The notes: a model not told the origin generated them from the sequence alone. 64,000 nucleotides of DNA from Arthrobacter sp. OV608 (GCA_900110595.1 FOEZ01000007.1:62001-126000), one strand, 5' to 3'. Positions 25,142-34,560 are shown, numbered from the stretch's first letter. Made by a program: numbers and translations.

Positions 25142-26032
25142 ATGACAAACAAACTCCCCCATCCCGATCACGACCGCGGACTGGAGTTCGACCTGACCAC
25201 GATGATGAGCCGCCGCTCCCTGGGCATGTTCCTTGGCGCGGGCAGCGCCGCCGCAGCCCTGGCTGCATGCACGCCAGGCGGATCAAGCTCCGGCGCCGGC
25301 CCGTCGGCGTCGAACGCTGCAACCACTGGGAGTGCAACGGCATCCGCGTCTGCCTCGGCAACCGCCGTACCGTCGCCCACATTGACCCGGGCAATCGCCG
25401 AATGCGGCGTGGAGATTCCGCAGGAAACGGCCGGCCCGTTTCCAGGGGACGGCTCGAACGGACCGAACGTCCTGGAAGCCTCGGGAGTGGTACGGCAGGA
25501 CATCACCTCCAGCTTCGGCACAGGCACGGCCAAGGCCGAAGGGGTACCGCTGACCTTTACGCTGACGCTGCTGGATAACGCCAACGGCTGTGCGCCGTTG
25601 GCCGGTGCGGCCGTCTATGCCTGGCACTGCGACAGGGAAGGGAGGTACTCGATGTACGATTCCGGACTCGGGAACGAGAACTTCCTCCGCGGGGTCCAGG
25701 AGGCTGACGCGAACGGCCAGGTCACGTTCACTTCAATATTCCCTGGCGCGTACACGGGCCGTTGGCCGCACATCCATTTTGAGGTGTTCGAATCGATGAG
25801 CAACGCGACGGCGGCGGGCCAGGTGCTGGCCGTTTCGCAGATTGCCCTCACCCAGGCCGCGTGCGAGGACGTGTACGCCACGGCAGGCTATGAGTCCAGC
25901 GCCAAGAACTTTCTCCGCACCACACTCAAGTCGGACAACGTCTTCAGGAACGACGGCGGAATCTACCAGCTGGCCACTCTGACCGGCTCGGCCGCGGCCG
26001 GCTACACGGCGGGCCTGAACGTCACCATCTAG
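25142..26032 (+). CDS. Intradiol-dioxygenase-like secreted lipoprotein
   Basis: 296 residues. The N-terminus has MSRR followed by a hydrophobic stretch and a lipobox with Cys43, so it is exported (the paired arginines suggest the Tat route) and lipid-anchored. After an Ala/Ser/Thr-rich linker comes an intradiol dioxygenase fold: ETAGPF, AWHCDREGRYS and GRWPHIHFEVF, which supplies the characteristic His-X-His iron ligands. Extracytoplasmic members of this family are known but their substrates are mostly undefined. The chosen ATG at 25142 has GGATGGTGG upstream. The M18 aminopeptidase gene follows after 10 bases. Confidence 0.85.
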   Translation: MTNKLPHPDHDRGLEFDLTTMMSRRSLGMFLGAGSAAAALAACTPGGSSSGAGPSASNAATTGSATASASASATAVPSPTLTRAIAECGVEIPQETAGPFPGDGSNGPNVLEASGVVRQDITSSFGTGTAKAEGVPLTFTLTLLDNANGCAPLAGAAVYAWHCDREGRYSMYDSGLGNENFLRGVQEADANGQVTFTSIFPGAYTGRWPHIHFEVFESMSNATAAGQVLAVSQIALTQAACEDVYATAGYESSAKNFLRTTLKSDNVFRNDGGIYQLATLTGSAAAGYTAGLNVTI

Positions 26033-26042
26033 ACTCGGGAGC

Positions 26043-27344
26043 ATGCCTTCTCTTTCCTCCGCTGCAGACCACATCCAGGACCTTGGCGCGTATGTCAGCG
26101 CATCGCCGTCGAGCTTTCACGCGGTGCACGAAGCGGCGCGGCGTCTGGTGGAGGCCGGCTTTGTCCGGCTGGATGAACTGGAGCCTTGGGAAGGCGGTGC
26201 GGGTTCGTTTTTTGTGATCCGTGACGGCGCGCTGATCGCGTGGGTGGTGCCGGAGGGCGCCGGCCCCACCACAGGGTTCAGCATCCTCGGGGCGCACACG
26301 GATTCGCCCTCCTTCAAGCTCAAGCCCAAGCCGACTACCGGTGCGCACGGCTGGCTGCAGGCAGGTGTGGAGGTGTACGGCGGGCCGCTGCTGAATTCCT
26401 GGCTGGACCGGGAGCTGCAGCTCGCCGGCCGGCTGGTGATGCTGGACGGCACCGAGCACCTGGCCGCTACCGGGCCCCTGCTGCGCTTCCCGCAACTGGC
26501 CATCCATCTGGACCGGGCCGTAAATGAAGGCCTGACGCTGGACAAGCAGCGGCACATGAACCCGGTATGGGGACTCGGGAACCCTTCTGATTTCGACCTG
26601 CTGGCGGTGCTGGCTTCTTCTGTCTCCGGGGCCTCCGTTGATCCCGGGCAGATTGGCGGGTACGACGTCGTGATCGCGGATACGCAGGCGCCTGCGGTTT
26701 TCGGGGGGAATGGGGAGTTCTTCGCGTCCGGGCGGCTGGATAATCTTTCGTCCACGCATGCGGGGCTGGTGGCTTTGATGAAGCACGCTTCTTCGGCATC
26801 CTCTGGCGGCCCAGTCGCCGTTCTGGCCGCCTTCGACCATGAGGAGATTGGGTCCAACTCGCGTTCCGGGGCCTGCGGGCCCATCCTTGAGGATGTCCTG
26901 GTGCGTATCTCTGACGGACTTGGCGCGACGTTGAGCCAGCGGCGGCAGGCGCTGGCGGCGTCGTTCTGTGTTTCTGCTGATGCGGGGCACGCGGTGCACC
27001 CGAACTATGCCGAGCGGCATGACCCCGCCAACCATCCGGTCCTCAACGGCGGGCCGCTGCTGAAGATCAACGCGAACCAGCGGTATGCCACCGATGCGGC
27101 CGGTGCGGCGCTGTGGGCGCGGCTCTGTGCTGAGGCCGGCGTGCCCTACCAGGAGTTCGTATCCAACAACGCGATCCCGTGCGGTTCCACCATCGGGCCG
27201 CTGACCGCAACCCGGCTGGGGATCCGGACGGTGGACGTGGGGGTTCCCCTGCTTTCGATGCACTCCGCGCGGGAACTGTGCGGTGTGGAGGACCCGCGGC
27301 GGCTGGCTGCCGTGGCGGAGCTGTTTTTCCGGACCGCCGTGTAG
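26043..27344 (+). CDS. M18 family aspartyl aminopeptidase
   Basis: 433-residue cytoplasmic di-metal aminopeptidase that removes N-terminal acidic residues. Metal and catalytic motifs of family M18 are visible: GAHTDSPSFKLKP (metal His/Asp), DHEEIGSNS (general base and metal glutamates), and SADAGHAVHPNYAERHDP. The length matches the family. The start is the ATG at 26043. It follows the dioxygenase-like gene by 10 bases, suggesting co-transcription although no functional link is known. Codon use in the middle (about 26580-26950) is slightly less GC-biased than in its neighbours. Confidence 0.95.
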   Translation: MPSLSSAADHIQDLGAYVSASPSSFHAVHEAARRLVEAGFVRLDELEPWEGGAGSFFVIRDGALIAWVVPEGAGPTTGFSILGAHTDSPSFKLKPKPTTGAHGWLQAGVEVYGGPLLNSWLDRELQLAGRLVMLDGTEHLAATGPLLRFPQLAIHLDRAVNEGLTLDKQRHMNPVWGLGNPSDFDLLAVLASSVSGASVDPGQIGGYDVVIADTQAPAVFGGNGEFFASGRLDNLSSTHAGLVALMKHASSASSGGPVAVLAAFDHEEIGSNSRSGACGPILEDVLVRISDGLGATLSQRRQALAASFCVSADAGHAVHPNYAERHDPANHPVLNGGPLLKINANQRYATDAAGAALWARLCAEAGVPYQEFVSNNAIPCGSTIGPLTATRLGIRTVDVGVPLLSMHSARELCGVEDPRRLAAVAELFFRTAV

Positions 27345-27599
27345 GTCCTGCCCGGCTTCCGCTTAAGGCCGCAGGGCGGCCATCAGCTTGATGCACCTTG
27401 CGCGTGGTCCCTCACTAATGCACGAGGCATGCCGCATAGCATCTGCGGTTATCCACAGAGTGTGCGAGTTCGTGTGGTGGCTCCGCGAGCGTCCGCCTAG
27501 CTTTGAACCAGATGCCCTCCGGGGCGGTGTCCCAGGTTCCGGACATTGCCATTAACACCTGTGTGCATCAGCTGCCAAGGAAATACCACGAGAGTCTGG

Positions 27600-27619
27600 A
27601 ACCGGTCGGACCGGTTTTT
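27600..27619 (+). terminator. Hairpin with U-run in the leader of the polysaccharide block
   Basis: AACCGGT (27600-27606) and ACCGGTT (27610-27616) form a 7-bp stem with a 3-base loop, followed by T's to 27619. It lies 255 bases after the aminopeptidase stop and 90 bases before the micro-ORF. It could be the aminopeptidase terminator or an attenuator in the leader of the glycosyltransferase operon. Confidence 0.5.
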
Positions 27620-27688
27620 GTTCCATAACCAGGGGAGTGCAGACCCCGCGTTTACCGGAGCGCCCACCAGCATACGTTTGGAGCCCGC

Positions 27689-27772
27689 ATGACTTCTGCA
27701 CCAATTACTCCCACCGGAATGCCTCAAATTGACAGTAGTGCCCGGCGTCGCGGCACCGGGACAAGGCGGTGA
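27689..27772 (+). CDS. Putative 27-residue leader peptide
   Basis: ATG with GGAG five bases upstream, 27 codons, starting MTSAPITPTG and ending in an arginine-rich tail (ARRRGTGTRR). Its stop lies 6 bases before the ATG of the first glycosyltransferase and overlaps an alternative GTG start. The spacing suits translational coupling. No family recognised, and a random ORF is possible. Confidence 0.3.
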   Translation: MTSAPITPTGMPQIDSSARRRGTGTRR

Positions 27773-27777
27773 CGGCA

Positions 27778-28875
27778 ATGATGACTGGGTTGGGCAACCT
27801 CTTGGAACCAGGTAAACGCGTCTTGTGGGTTGCCAGCTGCGGCGGTCACTTGGCCGAACTCAAGAAGATAGCTGACCTGTATTCACAGTCCGGACTTCAC
27901 GAGAAGTGGGCCACCTTCGACACGCCCCAGTCCAGGTCGATCCTTGAGAGAGCTGATGTGCTTTACTTGCCCCGTGTGGGTACCCGTGACGCAAAGGGCA
28001 CTTTGCGCGCTTTGGCCAGTGCCTGCCGGATCCTGCGGAATGATTCCTATGACTATGTTGTCAGTACCGGGGCTGCCGTAGCCGTCTCCTTCCTGCCGCT
28101 TGCCGCTTTGCTGGGATCCGAGGCCATCTACATTGAGAGCCTGACCAGGACACAGGGTCCTTCCACTACCGGAAAAATCCTCCAAAGATTTCCCCGAGTC
28201 CACACCTATACACAGTACGAAACGTGGTCGGATCCGCGTTGGAAGTATGTCGGTTCGGTCTTGGATAACTGGAAGGTTCGACGGCGGCCGTACCGTAAAG
28301 TCCGACAGGTACTGGTCACTCTTGGGACCATTCACCCCTATCGCTTCGACCGTGCTGTGGACGCCGTGGCACGGAGACTGCCTGAGGGATGCTCGGTCAT
28401 TTGGCAGCTGGGTTCCACGACTCGAAACGACCTGCCGGGAACTGTCCACAGGGACCTTGGCTGGACGGACATGAACCGATTGATCCAGGAATCGGATGTT
28501 TTTGTTTGCCATGCCGGGGTGGGCTCGGTCCTCCAGGCTTTGGACAATGGAGTTGTCCCTGTACTGGCAGTCCGTTCGGCCAGCCTTGGCGAGCATGTGG
28601 ATGACCACCAAGGATCTTTTGCGCACGAAATGATCCGGCGTGGCCTCGGGAAGGTGTTGGAGTTCTCGGAAGATGGAGCCGCAGTTCTCGAAGAGGCAGC
28701 TGAGCTGGAGCCGTACATTCCATCGCCTGCCTCAACTGTGGATTATGAGGAGCCACTACGCCGCGGGCCGGTCCTGCTTCCAGCCCGCCGTCTGGCTGCA
28801 CATGCTCTGCCAGGGCACAGCCGCGAGCAAGTCCCCTCCCGCAGGCGTCCCTCCCGAAGCGGGCAGGCGAGATGA
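27778..28875 (+). CDS. Fused Alg14/Alg13-type (PssD-PssE-like) glycosyltransferase
   Basis: 365 residues. The N-terminal half has the Alg14/PssD motif CGGHLAEL (21-28), which anchors the complex at the membrane. The C-terminal half resembles Alg13/PssE, with LVTLGTIHPYRFD and HAGVGSVLQALDNGVVPV for nucleotide-sugar binding. Many bacteria make these as two proteins; here one chain carries both. The last ~60 residues are Arg/Pro-rich and unlike the family. Start: the ATG at 27778 with AAGG 11 bases upstream is better spaced than the GTG at 27769. The next gene overlaps the stop (ATGA). It probably adds a sugar early in exopolysaccharide unit assembly. Confidence 0.85.
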   Translation: MMTGLGNLLEPGKRVLWVASCGGHLAELKKIADLYSQSGLHEKWATFDTPQSRSILERADVLYLPRVGTRDAKGTLRALASACRILRNDSYDYVVSTGAAVAVSFLPLAALLGSEAIYIESLTRTQGPSTTGKILQRFPRVHTYTQYETWSDPRWKYVGSVLDNWKVRRRPYRKVRQVLVTLGTIHPYRFDRAVDAVARRLPEGCSVIWQLGSTTRNDLPGTVHRDLGWTDMNRLIQESDVFVCHAGVGSVLQALDNGVVPVLAVRSASLGEHVDDHQGSFAHEMIRRGLGKVLEFSEDGAAVLEEAAELEPYIPSPASTVDYEEPLRRGPVLLPARRLAAHALPGHSREQVPSRRRPSRSGQAR

Positions 28876-30710
28876 GCCGGGCAGGCAGTTCAAGGCCAAA
28901 GGAATCAGACGGTGAGTTCAGGCAGCACCAAGACCTCGATACGTGGCCGCGGTTCGCCGGCATTGACGAGTTCGCGGACGTTGCGGTTCTGGTGGTGACG
29001 TTCAATAGCGAAAGGGACATAGACCGGCTTCTCACGAGCCTTCGGCAAGAAGCGCAAGACCAGTCAATGAAGGTTATTGTGGCGGACAACTCTCCTACGC
29101 CCTGGACCTTGGATTCCATCTCGCAGCACGAGGATGTGCTGGCTTTTTCAACCGGCGGAAACTTTGGATACGCAGCGGCCATCAATGCCGCGTTGAAACG
29201 CGCCGGCGAAGCAGGATCCTATCTGGTGCTAAATCCGGATTTGCGGGTGCAACGGGGCGCCGTGCTGGCACTTCGCAGAAGGATGGCGGTCGCCGGCGCC
29301 GGAGTGGTAGTTCCACGGTTGCTGGATGAGGACGGGACCGTTTATCCGTCCCTGCGACGCGAGCCGAGTTTGTCCCGGGCCCTCGGTGATGCCCTGCTGG
29401 GCAGTAAAGTTCCAGGCAGGCCGGGCTGGTTGTCGGAAATCGACTATGCAGCGGCGAGCTACAGGCACTCCCATCCGATCGATTGGGCGACGGGCGCCGC
29501 GCTCCTCATTCGTTCCGATGTTGCCGGAAGGGTTGGCGGGTGGGACGAACGCTATTTCCTCTACTCCGAGGAGACCGATTTCATGCGCCGGGTTCGGGCT
29601 GGCGGTTTTTCCATTTGGTTCGAGCCGTCCGCCAAAATGGTGCACGCCCGCGGCGGATCCGGGAGCTCCCCGTTGCTGGACGCACTCCTGGGTGCAAACC
29701 GCATCCGCTACGTTCGGAAGTTCCATCCGGTTGCCTATGCAAGGGCCTTCCGCGCCGTCGTCGTTTTTTCTGCCCTGCTGCGCGCACCCCTTTCCGGGCG
29801 GAGGAGGATTTTCGGGCTCATCGCCCGGGAGTCCCGATGGAAGGAACTGCCCCACGCCGCCGCATTTCCGGCGCTGGAGGATGGCCCGGATGTGATCCCA
29901 TACGGTGCCATAATCATCCCCGCCCATAACGAGGTTGCCGTGCTGCGCAGGACCTTGGAGGCTCTGACCCTTCCTCTGGCAAGCGGGCGCGTGGAGGTGA
30001 TAGTCGTCTGCAACGGCTGCACCGACGGCACCGAGAAGTTGGCCCGTTCTGTAGCGGGGGTGCTGGTGGTTGAAGTAGCAAATGCGTCCAAGGTGGCTGC
30101 ATTGAACGCCGGAGACTGCGCAACGAGCCTCTGGCCGCGGTTGTATCTGGACGCTGATATTGAGCTGCCGGTCCCGGCACTTTCTGCAACACTGAAGGCC
30201 CTCTCCGGGGAGCAAGGGCTGCTTTGCGCCCGCCCGGCTTTCCGCTACGACACGGACGGTGCCTCTTGGCTTGTAAAAGCCTATTATCGGGCACGCAACC
30301 GCCTGCCCCAATCCTCCGCCTCAATGTGGGGGGCAGGCGTCTACGGGCTGAGCCGAACCGGCCATCAGCGGTTAGGCAAGTTCCCTGATGTTTCAGGCGA
30401 TGACTGTTTGGTTGACAGGCTGTTCGAAGGTAAAGAAAGGGCAGTCGTGGACTGCCTGCCGGTCACCGTCCGGACTCCGCGCTCCTCGAAGGCGTTGTTA
30501 ATGACCTTAAAGAGGGTCTACAGGGGCAATTCGGAGCTTGGCGAATTGCCCGGCAGTACCCAGCGGACCGTGACGGAGTTGGCTGCGTCAGTTCATAGCC
30601 CTGCCTCGGCGCTCGATGCCTTGGTATACACCGGGTTCGCCTTGGCGGGCCGGTTGGCCCCCCGGCCCGTTAGGGCCTGGGAACGTGACGAGAGTTCGAG
30701 GGTCACATGA
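28872..30710 (+). CDS. Tandem GT2 glycosyltransferase (two catalytic domains)
   Basis: 612 residues with two GT-A family 2 domains. The first (about 35-280) has VLVVTFNSERDI and the donor-site LNPDLRVQ, with WATGAALLIRSD and DERYFLYSEETDF, as in WbbL-type rhamnosyltransferases. The second (about 340-560) has IIPAHNEVAVLRRTL and LYLDADIELP. It could add two sugars in sequence. Its start overlaps the preceding stop by 4 bases. The next gene begins 34 bases after it. Confidence 0.88.
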   Translation: MSRAGSSRPKESDGEFRQHQDLDTWPRFAGIDEFADVAVLVVTFNSERDIDRLLTSLRQEAQDQSMKVIVADNSPTPWTLDSISQHEDVLAFSTGGNFGYAAAINAALKRAGEAGSYLVLNPDLRVQRGAVLALRRRMAVAGAGVVVPRLLDEDGTVYPSLRREPSLSRALGDALLGSKVPGRPGWLSEIDYAAASYRHSHPIDWATGAALLIRSDVAGRVGGWDERYFLYSEETDFMRRVRAGGFSIWFEPSAKMVHARGGSGSSPLLDALLGANRIRYVRKFHPVAYARAFRAVVVFSALLRAPLSGRRRIFGLIARESRWKELPHAAAFPALEDGPDVIPYGAIIIPAHNEVAVLRRTLEALTLPLASGRVEVIVVCNGCTDGTEKLARSVAGVLVVEVANASKVAALNAGDCATSLWPRLYLDADIELPVPALSATLKALSGEQGLLCARPAFRYDTDGASWLVKAYYRARNRLPQSSASMWGAGVYGLSRTGHQRLGKFPDVSGDDCLVDRLFEGKERAVVDCLPVTVRTPRSSKALLMTLKRVYRGNSELGELPGSTQRTVTELAASVHSPASALDALVYTGFALAGRLAPRPVRAWERDESSRVT

Positions 30711-30744
30711 GACATTGTCCGGAAACGGCAGCAGGGGAGGCACC

Positions 30745-32004
30745 GTGAGAGTTTTGGTTTATCCACATGATATGGGTATGGGTGGGAGTCAGCTCAATGC
30801 TATAGAACTTGCGGCCGCAGTGCACAGCCGGGGGCATGAAGTCACCGTGGTGGGCCGCCCAGGTGCGTTGCAATCCAAGATCTCTGAACTAGGGTTGACC
30901 TTTATCCAACTGCCCCGCCCCGGCCGCCGTCCGAGCCTGCCCGTGGCCAGGGCGATAAGAGGATTGGTGTGCGAACGAGGTATTGATATCGTTCACGGCT
31001 ATGAGTGGCCCCCTGCGCTGGAAGCCCTGCTGGGTTGCTCAAGAACGCCAGCGACGCCTGTTGCAACGGTGCTCTCCATGGCGGTGGCTCCCTTTATCCC
31101 GCGGCATTTGCCACTGATTGTCGGAACGGAACAAATCGCCCAGGCGGAGCGCGAACGGGGAAGAAGTTTCGTCCGGCTGATGGAACCGCCGGTGGACGTA
31201 ACATCCAATTCCATTGAATCCCCATTGCCGATAAACGATATGGCCCATCGGTGGGGGATCCATCGCCGAGGGGTAACTCTGGCCATTGTGTCGCGGCTCG
31301 CCCGTGAGATGAAACTCGAAGGTATTCTCAGCGCAGTACGGCTGGTGGGCGGATGGAACGGACCGGAACCCCTCCAACTCCTCATAGTGGGATCCGGGCC
31401 AGCCCAAGATGAAGTGGCTGCGGCTGCGCGTGCCGCAAATGCGGCTGCCAAGGAACAACGTATTATCCTCACCGGCGAGATTGCCGACCCGCGCTGGGCT
31501 TATGCCTTGGGGGACATCATTCTGGGTATGGGTGGGTCTGCACTGCGCGGAATGGCAATGGGAAAGCCGGTTATCGTGCAAGGCGAAAAGGGGTTCTGGA
31601 AGACCCTGACGCCGGATTCCGTTGATGAATTCCTGTGGCAGGGCTGGTATGGAGTGGGGCCTGGCGAAGCTTGCGGTGTAGAAGCCCTCAGGAGCGAACT
31701 GACTCCCCTGATTGAAGATGTCAGGCTGCGGCAAGGAGTAGGGGAATTTGCCAGGACGCTGGTGCACGATCGCTTTTCTTTGGATCAGGCCGCAGCACGA
31801 CAAATCGAGTACTACAACGAGGCGCGGACGCAGCGGACACTCCGTGGGGCACAGAATCTGAGCATCCTGCAAGGAGCGTATGGCCTGATCGGCCACGAGG
31901 TTCGACGCTTTGGGGAACGAATACAGGGAACCGTAGTAAATGACGATTTCAATGCCAGCCCGCTGGCCGGACAGTCACCCCACGAAAAGGCTGGCCGGCG
32001 ATGA
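30745..32004 (+). CDS. GT4-family glycosyltransferase
   Basis: 419 residues with a GT-B fold. The N-terminal domain shows VYPHDMGMGGSQLNAIELA, the GG-loop region of GT4 enzymes, and the C-terminal half has IVSRLAREMKLEGILSAV and a donor-binding region ending in GMGGSALRGMAMGKPVI. The frame is open from 30616 but the GTG at 30745 with AGGGGAGG before it is clearly the start. The following gene overlaps by 4 bases (ATGA). Confidence 0.85.
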   Translation: MRVLVYPHDMGMGGSQLNAIELAAAVHSRGHEVTVVGRPGALQSKISELGLTFIQLPRPGRRPSLPVARAIRGLVCERGIDIVHGYEWPPALEALLGCSRTPATPVATVLSMAVAPFIPRHLPLIVGTEQIAQAERERGRSFVRLMEPPVDVTSNSIESPLPINDMAHRWGIHRRGVTLAIVSRLAREMKLEGILSAVRLVGGWNGPEPLQLLIVGSGPAQDEVAAAARAANAAAKEQRIILTGEIADPRWAYALGDIILGMGGSALRGMAMGKPVIVQGEKGFWKTLTPDSVDEFLWQGWYGVGPGEACGVEALRSELTPLIEDVRLRQGVGEFARTLVHDRFSLDQAAARQIEYYNEARTQRTLRGAQNLSILQGAYGLIGHEVRRFGERIQGTVVNDDFNASPLAGQSPHEKAGRR

Positions 32005-33164
32005 ACGACATAACCGTCATCGCCGGCAGCCGCTGGGAAAATACCTTCGGTACCGACCACCGGTTGGCCCTTGCCTTGGCGGCCCAACACAGCGTGCTCT
32101 GGGTTGATCCTCCGGTTCCCTGGGCCGGACCGGCGGAGGTTGACCGTCCGCCGGCCCGCGCGAAACACAACCTCGACGCCATTGCGCCAGGGATCCTGCG
32201 GCTTCGCGTCCTTGTGCCGCCGGGCCCATACCGTGTGGGGTTGCGCATCTGGGCGGGACACCTGATGCAGCAAGGGATGAGGCAAGCACTTCAAGACACT
32301 GGAGCAAGGCCTGTAGTGACGCTTTCATTGTCGCCAACCCTCCGGCTTCCCGTCCCCGATTGCGGGGTGCGTGTACTTCACGTAACTGACGATTGGTTGG
32401 CCGGGGCGGCTTTGATGGGGCTATCCCGCCGCTACATTGCAGGCATCCTCCGCCGGAACTTCCTCGCGGCGGACATTGTCACGGCGGTCACTCCCCCTCT
32501 GGTGTCAATGCTCCAGGACATGAACCCGCGAGCCCGCGTTGAGCTGTTGCCAAACGGATGCGACATCGAAAAATGCTCCCCGGTGACGCCGGCGCAATCG
32601 CGAACGCCGGCCGTCGCCTTGATGGGGCAGTTGAACGAGCGCCTGGACTTCGATCTTCTCGGCAAAATTGCGGACACCGGCATTCCCATACACGTGATCG
32701 GGCCCCGACGGGACCATGACGTCGTTACAGCCAGGCTCCTGAGCGGGTTTTTGGCCCGTCCGAACGTGACTTGGTTTGGCGAAGTTCCGGTCACTGAGGT
32801 TTCCCGCCTTCTACGCCGGGCAACGGTGGGTATAACCCCTTATCTGTCCAGTGACTTTAACCGGGCAAGTTTCCCCCTTAAGACGCTCGAATACCTGGCC
32901 GCCGGACTTCCGGTCGTTGCCACGGACTCGCCCGCGGTGAGGTGGCTGGACACCGGCCTGATTCGGATCGGCAGAACCACCGAAGAGTTCGTTTCGCTGA
33001 CCGTTCAGCATGCCCGGTGGCCTGTAAGTGAGGAGCAGCGTCGGCAAAACCAAGCCTTCGCGCGGCTGCATAGCTGGAGTGCAAGGGCGGCACACCTAAT
33101 GAAGTTAACTGCCCCTTTCGCATCTTCTAAAGAGATATCAATGTTAGGAGGAATCGGTGAGTAG
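32001..33164 (+). CDS. GT-B glycosyltransferase (TuaH/GT4-like)
   Basis: 387 residues. The N-terminal IAGSRWENTFGTDHRLA and HVTDDW motifs and the C-terminal KTLEYLAAGLPVVATDSPA segment (donor-binding glutamate) are typical of GT4-type enzymes related to teichuronic-acid transferases. The last ~25 residues look divergent. It overlaps the previous gene by 4 bases and the next by 8, so it belongs to the same transcript. Confidence 0.85.
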   Translation: MNDITVIAGSRWENTFGTDHRLALALAAQHSVLWVDPPVPWAGPAEVDRPPARAKHNLDAIAPGILRLRVLVPPGPYRVGLRIWAGHLMQQGMRQALQDTGARPVVTLSLSPTLRLPVPDCGVRVLHVTDDWLAGAALMGLSRRYIAGILRRNFLAADIVTAVTPPLVSMLQDMNPRARVELLPNGCDIEKCSPVTPAQSRTPAVALMGQLNERLDFDLLGKIADTGIPIHVIGPRRDHDVVTARLLSGFLARPNVTWFGEVPVTEVSRLLRRATVGITPYLSSDFNRASFPLKTLEYLAAGLPVVATDSPAVRWLDTGLIRIGRTTEEFVSLTVQHARWPVSEEQRRQNQAFARLHSWSARAAHLMKLTAPFASSKEISMLGGIGE

Positions 33165-34248
33165 CGATGAATTAAAGATTCTGGTTGTGCCTAATTCATT
33201 GTTCTTCCCCCCATACTTGGAAGACTTGCACAAGTTGGAAAAAGCAGGTGATATACCGCGCAGTTGGGTGCATAACATCGAGGGTAAGGTTGACTACCTT
33301 GATCAGCGTTTACAGACCAATCCCTCAAAGTGGCGGCGTCTGGTGTACAAGAGATTACCTATGTGGGTGGTCCAAGTACTGGAAACGTACAGGGTGGGTC
33401 GGAACTATGATGCGGTCTTCCTCTGGAGTGTTGCCAACGTAACGCTTGTCCTGGCGATGCTGCTTCGGCTGACATACAGGCGCATGACTGTAGTGGCTCT
33501 ATTCACGAGGATCATGGAGCCCAAGAAGGCGCGGTTGCTTAAGTTGGTGCATCGGAAAATTACCCGGATCATCCTGCCGCCAATCACTCAACGCGAGGCC
33601 CTGATTTCGCAACTGGGAGTTCCCGCCGAGAAAATAGTTGGCCTGCCCTGGACCACTGATTCAGATTTCTGGCACGAGGATAATCCGGGCTCCCCGCGGA
33701 TGATGATCTCTGCTGCGGGTGGAGAAATGCGCGATTACCAAACCCTCGTTGGGGCGCTTGCGGGAACGGGAATTAAATGCCATATTGCCGGCGTGCTGGA
33801 CACTGACAGGCAGGACTGGTGGAATGTTGCCGCCGACTGCGGACGTGCTGATCTTGATATGCCCGCAAATGTGACCTTTGGGACGATGCCGCCAGGGGAA
33901 TTGCGCGAATTGTACGCGAAATCGCGTTTTGTGGTTGTTCCTCTTAAGCCGACGAACAGCGATAACGGAATTACATGTATGAATGAGGCATGGTCAATGG
34001 GACTGCCTGTTATCGTTTCACAAGTGGATGGGCAGCGGGGAGCTTTTGTTCACGGCGTGGAAGGCCTCTGGGTTCCGCCGGAAAACGTTGATGCACTGCG
34101 GGAAGCCATTCTCTCCCTGTGGAATGACCCTGCGATTGCTGCCGGGATGGGGGCTGCAGGCCGGCGTCTCGTGGAGACTGGCAAGACCAACCACATCTTC
34201 AGCGATGGGCTGAATCGAGTGCTGGCGGACGCTGCCCGTAGGTCCTGA
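33157..34248 (+). CDS. GT4-like glycosyltransferase with AT-richer codon use
   Basis: 363 residues. The C-terminal half has PTNSDNGITCMNEAWSMGLP, which fits the acidic donor-binding loop of GT-B enzymes, and the N-terminal KILVVPNSLFFPPYLEDL is a typical first strand. The GTG start at 33157 has TAGGAGGAAT upstream, one of the best ribosome-binding sites of the locus. Third positions contain visibly more A and T than in flanking housekeeping genes, suggesting acquisition from another source. It ends the plus-strand block 26 bases before an ISL3 transposase remnant. Confidence 0.8.
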   Translation: MSSDELKILVVPNSLFFPPYLEDLHKLEKAGDIPRSWVHNIEGKVDYLDQRLQTNPSKWRRLVYKRLPMWVVQVLETYRVGRNYDAVFLWSVANVTLVLAMLLRLTYRRMTVVALFTRIMEPKKARLLKLVHRKITRIILPPITQREALISQLGVPAEKIVGLPWTTDSDFWHEDNPGSPRMMISAAGGEMRDYQTLVGALAGTGIKCHIAGVLDTDRQDWWNVAADCGRADLDMPANVTFGTMPPGELRELYAKSRFVVVPLKPTNSDNGITCMNEAWSMGLPVIVSQVDGQRGAFVHGVEGLWVPPENVDALREAILSLWNDPAIAAGMGAAGRRLVETGKTNHIFSDGLNRVLADAARRS

Positions 34249-34274
34249 ACGGGCTCTTCGTGGTTGCTGGGAAA

Positions 34275-34560
34275 ATGACTGCCACCATTCTCTTCAACCT
34301 GCCCGACTACCGTGTCATTTCCACCGCTGTTATTGCCGGCCGGCGGCAGGTGATCATCGAAACCAACCAGCTTCCGGGCTGCCCGGGCTGCGGGGTCATT
34401 GCGTCCCGAGGAAGGAACGTCGCCTTCCGCGCAGCAGGAGCATTCGGTGCGCCTGAGCCGAGAGTCAGACCCGCCTCACCAGACCATCCTGCCTCCAGCA
34501 AGCCGAGGCCGCCACGTCCATCAAGGAGCCAGACCAACCGGTCCACGACTCCATAGTGAA
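34275..34560 (+). pseudogene. ISL3-family transposase N-terminal remnant
   Basis: The frame from the ATG at 34275 encodes TILFNLPDYRVISTAVI, then GRRQVIIETNQLPGCPGCG, which matches the N-terminus and first zinc-binding CxxC of ISL3-type transposases. After about 46 residues the similarity is lost, the frame becomes Pro/Arg-rich and ends, and no DDE domain follows. I saw no terminal inverted repeats. It is a decayed fragment at the junction of the two converging polysaccharide blocks. Confidence 0.7.

Larger units (their letters stand above)
27345..27777. other. Intergenic region upstream of the exopolysaccharide locus
   Basis: 433 bases between the aminopeptidase and the first glycosyltransferase. 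It contains one perfect DnaA-box word (TTATCCACA, 27449-27457), a hairpin with a U-run, and a 27-codon ORF that overlaps the likely start region of the glycosyltransferase. It probably holds the promoter and leader of the plus-strand block. I could not pick a confident -35/-10 pair. Confidence 0.5.

Noticed and set aside
27449..27457. Isolated TTATCCACA word before the polysaccharide locus
   Set aside because: A single box with no others nearby; another copy occurs inside the coding region at 30759-30767, showing that it can arise by chance.
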